NCBI RefSeq assembly: GCF_003403075.1
Contig: NZ_CP031557.1
Span: forward strand, 806,001 to 870,000
DNA length: 64,000 nucleotides
Direction: 5' to 3'
Source of the DNA: Flavobacterium psychrotrophum
GTDB lineage: Bacteria; Bacteroidota; Bacteroidia; Flavobacteriales; Flavobacteriaceae
Shown one piece after another: positions 25,447 to 37,986 of the stretch; position 1 is the stretch's first letter, and each line of letters starts with the position of its first letter. The position numbers were made by a program, and so were the translations under genes. The notes beneath the pieces were generated by a model. The model did no database searches, was not told the DNA's origin, and saw only the letters and a list, made by a program, of their open reading frames with translations.

Positions 25447-27195
25447 ATGAAGACAACATATAAGATAGCCCTGTTAATAGCATTTGCCGGCATACAGCAG
25501 GCAGTTGCCCAAAAGAAAGACGAAAACATAGGTACTGAGGTGGTAAACGTGGTAAAACCATATACGCCAACGATATCTGATGCTTTTAAAGTAAAAGAAA
25601 CCCCGGTAATAGAGGAGGAACAGGATACAAAAAAAGAAGAGATAAAATATAACATCTTTTCCTATCCGGTGGCTTCTACGTTTTCTCCCGCTAAGGGAAA
25701 AGCCGCCACGGTAGATAAAGAAGCCCGCGAAAAATATTTTGCCAACTATGCTACACTTGGCCTTGGCAACTATGGTACGGTTAATGCCGAGGTGTTTGTT
25801 ACCCATAACCTTGATGATACACAGTATGTGGGTGCTTTGCTAAAACACCTTTCATCTCAGGGAGGAATTAAAGACGTAAAACTGGATGACTTTTACAGTA
25901 CTACCGGCCTTGACCTTACTTATGGCAATCGCCAAAAGGAGTACACCTGGAGTACTGACCTGGGCTACCAGCGCCAGGCGTATAACTGGTATGGGATGGA
26001 TTACCCATCGTTTGACGAAAGTGTACTTGCGGGTATTGATGAAAAGCAAACGTATAATACGCTTTATGTAGGTGGAAAGTTCTCTACAAGAGATAGTTTT
26101 TTTCATGAAGTAGAGGCGCAGTACAAGCGTTTTTGGGATGGATTTGATTCGGCTGAGAACCGCTTTTTCATAACACCATCTTTTGATGTGGATATTTCTG
26201 ATACTAAAGTAAAAGTAGGTGTTGTGGCAGATTATGTAGGCGGAGATTTTAACCGTAACTATTTTACTACAGATGCCTTAAGCTATAGCAACTTTAACCT
26301 GGGTATACAGCCTAGTATTGTGTTTCAGGGAAAAGAAGCATCGGTGCAGTTTGGTGCAGGTTTGTTCTACAGTATGGGCAAACAGAATAACAACAGCGAT
26401 AACAAGCTCTACATCTATCCACAAATAAAGGCATCTTACAAACTGGTAGCCGACCTTATGGTGGCTTATGCCGGTGCAGAAGGTACACTGAAGCAAAACT
26501 CGTATGCTGATTTTGTAAGCCAAAACCCATTTGTATCGCCTACGCTGGGTGTAACTCCTACCAGCCAGCAATATGATATTTATGTTGGTTTAAAGGGCAA
26601 ACTGGCAAGCGCGGTAAGTTATAACCTGCGTGGCTCTTACATGGCAGAAGATGACAAAGCATTTTTTGCGGCAAATAATATGGAAGGTATTGCAACAGAT
26701 GCTACAGAGAGACAGGGGTACCAATATGGTAACTCATTTGGTACTGTTTACGACAACCTGAAAACAATAAGCTTCTTTGGTGAATTAAAGGCCGATTTTT
26801 CTAACACCGTGCGTTTTGGTATCAACGGTACATACTTTAATTACAGTACAGACCAGTCTGAAGCATGGAACCTTCCGTCTATAAAAGTAGGTGCTAACCT
26901 TGATGTAGATATTACCGAGAAATGGTTTGCAGGAACAAACATCTTCTTTACCGGCGACAGGAAAGACAGGATATTTACAGTAAATCCTGTAGACCAGGCA
27001 TTTTACGACCAGCAAATTGTTACGCTTAAAAGTTACTTTGACGTAAATGCAAATGTAGGCTACCACTATAACGAACGCCTTACAGCTTTTGCTAAGTTCA
27101 ATAACATAACGGGGCAGAACTACCAGAAATGGCTGTATTACCCGGTACAGGGTTTCCAGTTTATGCTTGGAGCAACGTATAAGTTTAATTTTTAA
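25447..27195 (+). CDS. Outer-membrane beta-barrel protein paired with the TPR protein
   Basis: The 582-residue protein has a signal peptide (ending QAVAQ). A periplasmic N-terminus follows with the conserved-looking motif EVVNVVKPYTPTISDAFK. From about residue 95 to the end there are many alternating beta-strands, closing with the barrel-type terminus LGATYKFNF. It resembles the barrel half of TonB-dependent receptors, but no plug domain or carboxypeptidase-regulatory domain can be seen. It may thus be a plugless porin or a structural barrel. Tight linkage to the TPR gene suggests they act together. Confidence 0.75.
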   Translation: MKTTYKIALLIAFAGIQQAVAQKKDENIGTEVVNVVKPYTPTISDAFKVKETPVIEEEQDTKKEEIKYNIFSYPVASTFSPAKGKAATVDKEAREKYFANYATLGLGNYGTVNAEVFVTHNLDDTQYVGALLKHLSSQGGIKDVKLDDFYSTTGLDLTYGNRQKEYTWSTDLGYQRQAYNWYGMDYPSFDESVLAGIDEKQTYNTLYVGGKFSTRDSFFHEVEAQYKRFWDGFDSAENRFFITPSFDVDISDTKVKVGVVADYVGGDFNRNYFTTDALSYSNFNLGIQPSIVFQGKEASVQFGAGLFYSMGKQNNNSDNKLYIYPQIKASYKLVADLMVAYAGAEGTLKQNSYADFVSQNPFVSPTLGVTPTSQQYDIYVGLKGKLASAVSYNLRGSYMAEDDKAFFAANNMEGIATDATERQGYQYGNSFGTVYDNLKTISFFGELKADFSNTVRFGINGTYFNYSTDQSEAWNLPSIKVGANLDVDITEKWFAGTNIFFTGDRKDRIFTVNPVDQAFYDQQIVTLKSYFDVNANVGYHYNERLTAFAKFNNITGQNYQKWLYYPVQGFQFMLGATYKFNF

Positions 27196-27218
27196 AAGCT
27201 ATACCACAAAGTTTCACA

Positions 27219-27274
27219 AAGGAGGCACAAAGATGCGCAAAGAGTAAAACCTTTGTGTAGCTTTGTGCCTCCTT
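27219..27274. repeat. Inverted repeat with AAGGAGGCACAAAG arms
   Basis: The arms at 27219-27232 and 27261-27274 are perfect 14-bp inverted copies. They are flanked by further 'cacaaag' and 'ctttgcg' words, so the full hairpin is longer but imperfect. The element lies between the barrel gene and the GreA/GreB-like gene. It belongs to the 'cgcaaag / ctttgtg' type of dispersed intergenic repeat; a related copy is inside the trp operon (43977-44108). Confidence 0.75.
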
Positions 27275-27300
27275 CGCGTTTCTTTGCGAAATAAAACAAT

Positions 27301-27750
27301 ATGGATTTAAAACATAAAGTACTCAATTACTACAAACAGCAGGTAGACGATAAGCTTGATGCCTTTCGGGATATGGTTGCTGAACTAACAGATGGCGCAG
27401 CTAATGATGCCAAAGGGTCTGCCGGCGACAAGCACGAAACAGCGTTATCAATGATGCACCTTGAGCAGGAAAAACTAAACCATAAGATTGCCGAGTTTCT
27501 GGAGCAAAAAGGCATCCTCGATAAAATTAACCCTGATACCGGTACCGACAGGGTAGTGCTGGGCAGTCTCGTAAAGGCAAACGCCTTTCACTTGTTTGTA
27601 AGCGCTGCACTACCTAAAATAACGGTAGAGGGTATAAGTATCATTGCACTTTCGCCACAGTCGCCACTGGGGGGTATAATGCTGGGCAAAGCTGTAGGAG
27701 ATACTTTCGAGGTGAATGGTACTACCTACACAATTTACGATATATCGTAA
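27301..27750 (+). CDS. GreA/GreB-like transcription factor family protein
   Basis: The 149-residue protein has a helical N-terminal half, like the coiled coil of Gre factors. Its C-terminal half contains SPQSPLGGIMLGKAVGDTFEV, which corresponds to the FKBP-like Gre domain motif around SP(I/L)...GK.VGD. Gre factors rescue backtracked RNA polymerase. The acidic residues at the coiled-coil tip of true GreA are not clearly present here, so this may be a divergent, RNA-polymerase-binding relative. It starts immediately after an inverted repeat. Confidence 0.65.
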   Translation: MDLKHKVLNYYKQQVDDKLDAFRDMVAELTDGAANDAKGSAGDKHETALSMMHLEQEKLNHKIAEFLEQKGILDKINPDTGTDRVVLGSLVKANAFHLFVSAALPKITVEGISIIALSPQSPLGGIMLGKAVGDTFEVNGTTYTIYDIS

Positions 27751-28238
27751 AAAGCTGTCAGGGTGCTTTTTGGCGTCAATAATTTTTTCAATTATACCAT
27801 CCGCTTTTTCAGAGAAATGTATAAAAACTTTTTTATACCGCAGAGATTCCCAAAGATACCCTGAGTTTCCCAGAGAGAAAGAGCATCACCTTCGGTGTGA
27901 GAACACAAAGTTTTAGACGTACTGATTCCACATCACTCTGAGTACTCGCGTGCTGCAAGCGCAATCTCAATTAAGTTAAAATCTTTGGGCAACTCAGGGT
28001 ATCTTTGGGGATCTCTGCGGTATGACTCAATGAAATTATATCTTTTTTACAATTATAACATAAACCTCTCACAAATCCACAGTTTACTTATAAATTTATA
28101 TAATCCATCCTTTTTAAGTTTTAAATTGTAATCACAATAAACTTTTTTGTTTTATAATTTAAACTAAAAACACAACTTTGTCTTGTTGAAATAAACCAAA
28201 TAACGGTTTTTAACATTGAACTTAAACAGACAAGACGT
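27751..28238. other. Intergenic region without a gene, carrying a long inverted repeat
   Basis: No convincing reading frame is present on either strand. The region is dominated by the 189-base inverted repeat at 27835-28023. The last 200 bases are AT-rich and must hold the asnB promoter. I could not pick out a clear TTTG / TAnnTTTG pair there. Confidence 0.6.
27835..28023. repeat. Long inverted repeat with 37-bp arms
   Basis: The left arm (27835-27871) and right arm (27987-28023) match at 35 of 37 positions when one is inverted; one mismatch would still pair as G-U in RNA. The arms start ATACCGCAGAGATTCCCAAA. The 115-base loop holds a smaller dyad around CATCACCTTCGGTGTGA. The wording 'gcagagattcccaaagat' marks a dispersed Bacteroidota intergenic repeat type. 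As RNA it would form a very stable long hairpin. Confidence 0.8.
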
Positions 28239-29849
28239 ATGTGCGGAATATTAGCAATTATAGGAAAAGGAAAAGACGAAGCATTAGTAAAACAATTATC
28301 TAAAAGGATGTCGCACCGCGGGCCGGATGAAAGCGATTTGCATGTAACAGAAAAAGGCCACATCCTGAGCCATGAGCGTTTATCTATCATCGACCTTAAT
28401 ACCGGCAAGCAGCCTATTCAGGGTTCTGCGGCTGCGTGGATGGTGCACAATGGTGAGATATACAACCATAGGCAGCTTCGCGAAACCGTTCTTAAAAGCC
28501 ACACGTTCCGCACTACGTCAGACTCTGAAGTTATTGTACACCTGTATGAAGAGTTTGGTTATGACTTTTGCCATATGCTCGATGGTATTTTTGGGTTTGT
28601 AGTAATTGATGGCGACGATTTTATTGCCGGCCGCGACCCGCTGGGCGTTAAGCCATTATATTATGGCATAGATGAAAGGGGCAGGATGTATTTTTCGAGC
28701 GAAATGAAGTCGATTACAGACCAGTGCCAGTCGTTCTCTACATTCCCTCCGGGGCACTACTACACGCCTAAAACTGGATTTGTAAAATACTACAAGCCGG
28801 AATGGGAAGATGCCGCTAAAGCAGTAGAAGCGGTAGACTACGCTGCCATTCGCGAAACGCTTACCCAGGCGGTAGAAAAAAGGCTGATGAGCGATGTGCC
28901 TATCGGGGTGCTGCTATCTGGCGGACTTGATTCTTCGCTTACATCATCTATCGCTGCAAGGCTTATGGCAGGTGGCAGCAAGAAACTGCACTCGTTCTCT
29001 ATTGGTCTTGATGCTATGGCTCCTGATGCTGTTGCAGCACGCAAAGTAGCTGAATTTTTAGGAACAGAGCACCACGAAATACACTTTACCATAGAGCAGG
29101 GCATCGAGATACTGGATAAGCTTATCTGGCATTTAGAAACGTATGACGTTACATCTATCCGTGCCAGTACACCTATGTACTTTTTAAGCAACGCAATTAC
29201 CGATATGGGCATTAAAGTTGTATTGAGTGGCGAAGGTGCCGATGAGATATTTGGTGGTTACCTGTATTTCCGCAACGCACCATCTGCAGAAGATTTCCAA
29301 AAGGAAACCATTGAGAGGGTTCAGAAACTTTTCACTGCAGATTTACTAAGGGCAGATAAAAGCACTATGGCACACGGCCTTGAGGCTCGCGTACCATTTC
29401 TTGATAAAAAGTTTCTGGAGCTGGCTATTAAAATCAAGCCGGAACAAAAGCAGCCTAAAACATATAACAATATAGAAAAATACATATTGCGCAAAGCCTT
29501 TGATACCCCGGAGCAACCGTATCTTCCGGATGAGGTGCTTTGGAGGCAAAAAGAACAGTTTAGCGACGGGGTGGGGTACAACTGGATAGATACCCTGATA
29601 GAGTACTGCTCATCTCAGGTTACAGATGAAGAACTGGAAAGTGCAGCGTCTCTTTTTCCTTACAACACTCCGGCTACTAAAGAAGCCTATTTTTACAGAA
29701 GGGCGTTCCATAAGCATTTTCCGCAGGTAAGCGCTGCGCAAACCGTAAGGAAATGGATACCAAAATGGCAGGCAAATACCGATCCGAGCGGGCGTGCCAA
29801 TGCTGCCCACGTTAATGCCGACACGGCTATAGCCCAGGCAAAAGTATAA
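28239..29849 (+). CDS. asnB: Glutamine-hydrolysing asparagine synthetase B
   Basis: The 536-residue protein starts MCGILAIIGKG, with Cys2 as the glutaminase nucleophile after Met removal, and SHRGPDES follows. The synthetase half has the ATP/pyrophosphate loop LLSGGLDSS (near residue 226) and SGEGADEIFGGY (near residue 330). It makes asparagine from aspartate, glutamine and ATP. Its length is close to that of E. coli AsnB (554). It has its own terminator and does not appear to be in an operon. Confidence 0.96.
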   Translation: MCGILAIIGKGKDEALVKQLSKRMSHRGPDESDLHVTEKGHILSHERLSIIDLNTGKQPIQGSAAAWMVHNGEIYNHRQLRETVLKSHTFRTTSDSEVIVHLYEEFGYDFCHMLDGIFGFVVIDGDDFIAGRDPLGVKPLYYGIDERGRMYFSSEMKSITDQCQSFSTFPPGHYYTPKTGFVKYYKPEWEDAAKAVEAVDYAAIRETLTQAVEKRLMSDVPIGVLLSGGLDSSLTSSIAARLMAGGSKKLHSFSIGLDAMAPDAVAARKVAEFLGTEHHEIHFTIEQGIEILDKLIWHLETYDVTSIRASTPMYFLSNAITDMGIKVVLSGEGADEIFGGYLYFRNAPSAEDFQKETIERVQKLFTADLLRADKSTMAHGLEARVPFLDKKFLELAIKIKPEQKQPKTYNNIEKYILRKAFDTPEQPYLPDEVLWRQKEQFSDGVGYNWIDTLIEYCSSQVTDEELESAASLFPYNTPATKEAYFYRRAFHKHFPQVSAAQTVRKWIPKWQANTDPSGRANAAHVNADTAIAQAKV

Positions 29850-29916
29850 GGATTTAATAGTTTGTAATATTAGTTTAATTTCAGGTTTTTGGAATTTAGT
29901 TTGTTTGTTTGTGGAG

Positions 29917-29946
29917 ACGCCCCCGTTGCATGCGGGGCGTTTTTTT
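29917..29946 (+). terminator. Intrinsic terminator after asnB
   Basis: A 7-bp GC-rich stem (ACGCCCC / GGGGCGT) with a 10-base loop is followed by a run of six or seven T, about 70 bases after the asnB stop codon. Confidence 0.88.
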
Positions 29947-30113
29947 GTTTAATTTCGGGCAGGATTTATTAGCTTATCTAAAATATTAGAAAATAATTAG
30001 TGTATTGAAAGTTTTAATAAATTGTTAATAACTAAGGTGCTAAAAGAAGCTTTAAATTAGCATTATCCCTTGCGTTTACTTATATTTGTTCGTTAAACTT
30101 AAAAAGTTCTTAA

Positions 30114-33078
<2,965 letters not shown>

Positions 33079-33100
33079 AAACTAATAACCGTTAACCATT

Positions 33101-34033
33101 ATGAAAGTAACAATTGTTGGTGCAGGCAATGTAGGAGCTACCTGTGCAGATGTAATTTCTTATAGGGGAATTGCAAGTGAAGTAGTGCTTCTTGATATAA
33201 AAGAAGGTTTTGCAGAAGGCAAAGCCATGGATATTATGCAATGTGCCCCTAATACGGGTTTTAATACAAAAGTGGTAGGTGTTACCGGCGACTATAGCCG
33301 TACTGCAAACAGTAATGTGGTGGTTATAACCAGCGGTGTGCCGCGTAAGCCGGGCATGACACGCGAAGAGCTTATAGGGATAAATGCAGGTATTGTAAAA
33401 GGTGTTGCAGAGAATGTGCTTAAATACTCTCCTGATGCTATAATTGTGGTAGTGTCTAACCCTATGGATACCATGACATACCTTACTCTTAAGGCTACCG
33501 GGCTGCCAAAGAACCGAATTATAGGTATGGGCGGCGCGCTTGATAGTTCTCGTTTTAAATATTACCTTTCTAAAGCGCTTGATAAGCCTATTAATGACAT
33601 ACAGGGTATGGTAATAGGCGGGCATGGTGATACTACTATGATACCGCTCACACGCCTTGCTTCTTATAACGGTGGGCCGGTGTCAAACTTTTTAAGTGCA
33701 GATGTGCTTGATAAAGTTGCCGCAGATACTATGGTGGGCGGTGCTACGCTTACCGGTTTGTTAGGAACATCGGCATGGTATGCCCCTGGAGCTTCTGTAG
33801 CATATCTTGTAGATAGTATTGTAAATGATCAAAAGAAAATAATAGCCTGCTCTGTTTACCTTGAAGGGGAGTATGGGCAAAATGATATATGTATAGGTGT
33901 GCCGTGCATTATAGGTGCTAATGGATGGGAAGAAATTATAGACATACAACTTAACGATGAAGAAAAGGCAAAATTTGCCAAAAGTGCCGATGCGGTGCGT
34001 AATATGAACGCCGACCTGCAGCAGGTACTCTAA
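33101..34033 (+). CDS. mdh: Malate dehydrogenase
   Basis: The 310-residue NAD-dependent enzyme interconverts malate and oxaloacetate in the citric acid cycle. The Rossmann motif GAGNVGAT is at residues 7-14 and Asp32 ends the second strand, fitting NAD over NADP. The substrate-binding arginine motif is RKPGMTREEL (near residue 81), and the catalytic histidine is in GGHGDTTM (near residue 175). This sequence and length fit the LDH-like malate dehydrogenase group. It lies 22 bases after the barrel gene and is closed by a strong terminator. Confidence 0.96.
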   Translation: MKVTIVGAGNVGATCADVISYRGIASEVVLLDIKEGFAEGKAMDIMQCAPNTGFNTKVVGVTGDYSRTANSNVVVITSGVPRKPGMTREELIGINAGIVKGVAENVLKYSPDAIIVVVSNPMDTMTYLTLKATGLPKNRIIGMGGALDSSRFKYYLSKALDKPINDIQGMVIGGHGDTTMIPLTRLASYNGGPVSNFLSADVLDKVAADTMVGGATLTGLLGTSAWYAPGASVAYLVDSIVNDQKKIIACSVYLEGEYGQNDICIGVPCIIGANGWEEIIDIQLNDEEKAKFAKSADAVRNMNADLQQVL

Positions 34034-34055
34034 CGGTTTAGTAAATAAATACAGG

Positions 34056-34081
34056 AGACTGCCTATGGCAGTCTTTTTTTT
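34056..34081 (+). terminator. Intrinsic terminator after mdh
   Basis: A perfect 8-bp stem (AGACTGCC / GGCAGTCT) with a 3-base loop is followed by a run of eight T, 23 bases after the mdh stop. Confidence 0.92.
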
Positions 34082-34102
34082 ATGATATAATTTAGAAATA
34101 AA

Positions 34103-34133
34103 TTGGTTAGTCTGAGTCTAAATTATATATTTG
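34103..34133 (+). promoter_or_regulatory. Candidate secDF promoter
   Basis: TTGG (34103-34106) and TATATTTG (34126-34133) are separated by 19 bases. This fits the Bacteroidota sigma-ABfr pattern of TTTG, 17-23 bases, TAnnTTTG, apart from one shift in the -33 box. The secDF ATG lies 40 bases further on. Confidence 0.55.
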
Positions 34134-34173
34134 CTCGTTTTTAAAAAAATGGAATAATTAATTTTTAGTAATA

Positions 34174-37137
34174 ATGCAGAATAAGGGACTCGTAAAATTT
34201 TTCGCAATCCTATTTGGGTTGGTATGTATCTACCAGCTTTCCTTCACATTTGTGTCCGGAAGAATAGAGGATGATGCCAAGGTTATTGCCAAAGGCGATT
34301 CAGATAAGGAGATTACTTATCTTAACTCTCTTAAGGATTCAGTTGTGTATCTTGGATATACATATGATGAAGTAAGAAACAAACAAATCAATAAGGGGCT
34401 TGACCTTGAAGGCGGTATCAACGTAATGCTTGAGATCTCTGTAAAGGACATCCTTAAAAGCCTTGCTAACAATAGCCAGAACATTGTTTTTAACAAAGCA
34501 TTAGACAGGGCTACTAAAGAGAGGCAGGGTAACCAGAGTTACCTTGATGCGTTTTTTGTTGCTTTTAAAGAAGAGTCTAACGGCACCCTTAAGCTTGCTT
34601 CGCCTGAAGTGTTTACCAATAAGATAAATGGTAACGACATCAACACTACAATGACTGATGACCAGGTACAAAAAGTTATTACAGGTAAAGTTAGTAAATC
34701 TATTGATAGTGCATTTGGCGTACTTGCTGAGCGTATCGATAAATTTGGTGTAGTACAGCCAAACATTCAGAGACTGGGTGAGTCTGGCCGTATCATGGTA
34801 GAATTACCGGGCGCTAAAGATATCGACCGTGTAAAAAAACTACTTCAGAGTACTGCACAGCTTGAGTTCTGGGAAGCTTTTAAAGCTACAGACCTTCAAA
34901 ACTTCCTGATGGCTGCTAACGAAACCATCAAGAAAACAGATAAGCCTGTTGCAGAAACTGCTGTTGCAAGCAAAGACTCTATTGATAATCTTCTTGGAGG
35001 CAAAGATTCTGCTTCTCCGGTAAAAGGTAATAACCCGCTACTTGATAAAATCCAGATCAGCCAGGGTGGTCCAATCATCGGTGTGGTGTCTACAAAAGAT
35101 ACTGCTGCTGTAAGAGGATACCTTAACAGGCCGGACGTTCGCAGCCTGCTACCTGCAGAAGCGCGTTTTGCAAACTTTGTATTTGGTAAAGAAGATACTA
35201 AAAAAGCTAAAGGCCAGTTAGACCTTTATGCCCTTAAAGGAAATAAAGAAAACGTAGCACGCCTTAGCGGTAACGTTATTACAGGTGCCAGCGATACATT
35301 TGACCAGTTTGGTAAGCCAGCTGTTTCTATGACCATGAACACATCTGGTGCTCAGAAATGGGAAGAGATTACAGGTAAGGCATACCGCGAGCAGGGCTTT
35401 ATTGCCATTGTTCTTGATGATGTTGTATACTCTGCACCGGGTGTTACTACAGGGGCTATCTCTGGTGGTAACTCTCAGATATCAGGTACTTTTGATGTAA
35501 CTGAAACAAAAGATTTAGCTAACATTCTTAGGGCGGGTCAGCTTCCTGCTGCTGCCGAGATTGTTCAGTCAGAAATTGTAGGTCCGTCACTGGGTCAGGA
35601 GGCTATCGATAACGGTATTAACTCATCTATTGCAGGTCTATTACTTGTATCACTTTGGATGGTTGTATACTACGGCCGTGCAGGTTGGTTTGCTAACGCA
35701 GCACTTCTTGTAAACATTCTATTCTTGTTTGGTTTCCTTGCAAGCCTTGGTGCTGTACTTACACTTCCTGGTATTGCAGGTATTGTACTTACAATAGGTA
35801 CTGCGGTAGATAGTAACATTATCATTTATGAGCGTGCTAAAGAAGAACTTCGCCACGGCAGGTCGCTTGATGAGGCCGTAAGGATATCATACAGCTGGAG
35901 AGGTGCAATGTCATCTATTACAGATGCTAACGTTACACACGTACTTACAGGTCTAGTACTGCTTATCTTTGGTACAGGTCCAGTAAAAGGATTTGCAACT
36001 ACACTACTAATAGGTATATTTACATCACTGTTTACATCTATCTTCATAACAAGGATGTTCCTTGACCATTATGTAAAGAAAGGTAAAGAGCTTTCGTTTG
36101 TAACACCACTTTCTAAAAACTGGTTTACTAACTTCCATTTCAATTTCCTTGGTGCTAAGAAATTTACATATATCTTCTCATCTGCAGTAGTTGTTATCAG
36201 CTGTGTGTCTTTCTATGTTAATGGCCTTGATGAAGGTATTGACTTTGCAGGTGGACGTACGTTCCAGGTGAAGTTTGAAAAAGCGGTTCCTACAGAGGAA
36301 ATTAAAAATACACTTAGCGCGGAGTCAGTATTTAACGACAACGTAGACGTTAAGGTGTTTGGTAATGAAAGCCAGCTTCGTATAACTACTAAATATAAAG
36401 TAGACGAAAATACAGAAGCAGCAGATAGGGACGTAAACGAAAAACTTTATAACAGCCTTAAAAAATACTACAGTAAAGATCCTGGTTATGATGCGTTTGT
36501 AAACACAGCCGAAGGTAAGACTGTAGGTGTGCTTCAGGCTTCTAAAGTAGGTGCTACTGTAGCAGACGATATTAAGACTAACTCTTACTGGGCGGTATTA
36601 GGTTCTATGGCTATCGTGTTTATTTACCTTATGGTAAGTTTCCGCAAGTGGCAGTATAGCCTTGGTGCTATCGCCGCTGTAGCGCATGACGTTATATTTG
36701 TACTGGGTCTTTACTCGCTACTTTACAAGTATATGCCATTCCATATGGAAATGGACCAGCACTTTATCGCTGCGATCCTTACCGTAATTGGTTACTCAAT
36801 GAACGATACCGTAATTGTATTTGACAGGGTAAGGGAATACCTTGCCGGCGAAACTAAAGGTAGCTTTAAAGATATCGTTAACACGTCTATCAATACAACA
36901 ATGTCGCGTACTATCAACACATCATTAACAATGGTATTGGTATTAGGCCTTATGTTTATCTTTGGTGGCGACTCTATCCGCGGATTTATTTTCGCAATGC
37001 TTGTGGGTATTGTAGTGGGTACATATTCTTCACTATTTATTGCTACACCGGTACTGGTAGATACTGTATCTAAGGAAGATAAAGAAGCTATTGTAAAAAG
37101 ACACAACGAAACTGTTGAAGTTGCTGTAAAGGAATAG
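34174..37137 (+). CDS. secDF: Fused SecDF protein translocase subunit
   Basis: The 987-residue protein joins SecD and SecF, a fusion usual in Bacteroidota. Helix 1 (about residues 9-28) is followed by a large periplasmic domain to about 480. The SecD membrane block has GTAVDSNIIIYERAKEEL near 541. The SecF half starts near 655, with GLDEGIDFAGG near 684 and the conserved YSMNDTVIVFDRVREY near 873. SecDF uses the proton gradient to pull proteins across the inner membrane after SecA. Compared with E. coli SecD the first periplasmic domain carries an insert rich in Lys and Ser around residues 255-290. Confidence 0.97.
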   Translation: MQNKGLVKFFAILFGLVCIYQLSFTFVSGRIEDDAKVIAKGDSDKEITYLNSLKDSVVYLGYTYDEVRNKQINKGLDLEGGINVMLEISVKDILKSLANNSQNIVFNKALDRATKERQGNQSYLDAFFVAFKEESNGTLKLASPEVFTNKINGNDINTTMTDDQVQKVITGKVSKSIDSAFGVLAERIDKFGVVQPNIQRLGESGRIMVELPGAKDIDRVKKLLQSTAQLEFWEAFKATDLQNFLMAANETIKKTDKPVAETAVASKDSIDNLLGGKDSASPVKGNNPLLDKIQISQGGPIIGVVSTKDTAAVRGYLNRPDVRSLLPAEARFANFVFGKEDTKKAKGQLDLYALKGNKENVARLSGNVITGASDTFDQFGKPAVSMTMNTSGAQKWEEITGKAYREQGFIAIVLDDVVYSAPGVTTGAISGGNSQISGTFDVTETKDLANILRAGQLPAAAEIVQSEIVGPSLGQEAIDNGINSSIAGLLLVSLWMVVYYGRAGWFANAALLVNILFLFGFLASLGAVLTLPGIAGIVLTIGTAVDSNIIIYERAKEELRHGRSLDEAVRISYSWRGAMSSITDANVTHVLTGLVLLIFGTGPVKGFATTLLIGIFTSLFTSIFITRMFLDHYVKKGKELSFVTPLSKNWFTNFHFNFLGAKKFTYIFSSAVVVISCVSFYVNGLDEGIDFAGGRTFQVKFEKAVPTEEIKNTLSAESVFNDNVDVKVFGNESQLRITTKYKVDENTEAADRDVNEKLYNSLKKYYSKDPGYDAFVNTAEGKTVGVLQASKVGATVADDIKTNSYWAVLGSMAIVFIYLMVSFRKWQYSLGAIAAVAHDVIFVLGLYSLLYKYMPFHMEMDQHFIAAILTVIGYSMNDTVIVFDRVREYLAGETKGSFKDIVNTSINTTMSRTINTSLTMVLVLGLMFIFGGDSIRGFIFAMLVGIVVGTYSSLFIATPVLVDTVSKEDKEAIVKRHNETVEVAVKE

Positions 37138-37160
37138 TACTTTATTTGTTAAAAATATTT

Positions 37161-37191
37161 AAACCTGCTTATTAACTTAAGCAGGTTTTTT
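37161..37191 (+). terminator. Intrinsic terminator after secDF
   Basis: A perfect 11-bp stem (AAACCTGCTTA and its complement) with a 6-base loop continues into TTTTTT, 23 bases after the secDF stop. Confidence 0.9.
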
Positions 37192-37284
37192 ATTTATTTG
37201 CATACGCAAAGATGCATATATTCGTTATTAATTATAAAAAAGGCATAGTTTTAGAGGAGACTCACACAAAAACGCACAAGTAAC

Positions 37285-37986
37285 ATGATGAACCTAATTT
37301 TTTTATTTCAGGATACAATTCCTGCCGCTGTTGTTGATAGTACAGCTGCTGCACCGGCAGCCGCAGTAGAATCTGTAAATTACTTTTCGCTGCTTTTAAA
37401 AGGCGGTGTAATGGTTGTACCCATCCTGTTGCTTTTGTTTTTTACGCTATATGTAATTATAGAAAGGGCGCTTTATTATGGTAAGGTTACAAAGCAAAAT
37501 GATGCACTGATAAATGAAGTGCGTTACCAGCTTACTTCCGGTAAAATTGAAGCAGCACAGATATCAGCCAGTAAAGATGGCACCGCTACGGGTAACATCC
37601 TTGAGAGTGGTATATCGCTTATAGGCCGTCCGCTTAGCGAAATAGAAGGGATGATGGAAAAGCAAACCAACGTAGAGATAGGCATGATGGAAAAAAAACT
37701 GGGATGGCTGGGTCTTGTGGCCGGTATAGCACCTATCCTTGGGTTCATTGGTACCATCTCGGGGGTTATCAAGATATTTTATACCATTTCGGTTACAGAG
37801 AACATCAGTATCGGTAGTATCTCGGGTGGTCTTTACGAAAAAATGATCAGTTCGGGATTAGGGCTTATCGTGGGTGTTGTGGCCTATTCAGGCTACCACT
37901 ATTTTAACATGGTTATCGACGGCTTTTCCCTTAGGATACAGCGTGTGATAATACAATTTGTAAACATAATAACCGTAGGGAAATAA
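37285..37986 (+). CDS. exbB: ExbB/TolQ-type proton channel protein
   Basis: The 233-residue MotA/TolQ/ExbB family protein has three membrane helices (about residues 38-58, 137-160 and 180-205). The family signature is GLVAGIAPILGFIGTISGVI. With ExbD and TonB it converts the proton gradient into movement that powers outer-membrane receptors such as SusC. The N-terminus has an Ala/Pro-rich periplasmic segment. Its stop overlaps the next start (TAATG). Whether it serves TonB or a Tol-type system is not settled by sequence; the neighbour argues for TonB. Confidence 0.88.
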   Translation: MMNLIFLFQDTIPAAVVDSTAAAPAAAVESVNYFSLLLKGGVMVVPILLLLFFTLYVIIERALYYGKVTKQNDALINEVRYQLTSGKIEAAQISASKDGTATGNILESGISLIGRPLSEIEGMMEKQTNVEIGMMEKKLGWLGLVAGIAPILGFIGTISGVIKIFYTISVTENISIGSISGGLYEKMISSGLGLIVGVVAYSGYHYFNMVIDGFSLRIQRVIIQFVNIITVGK

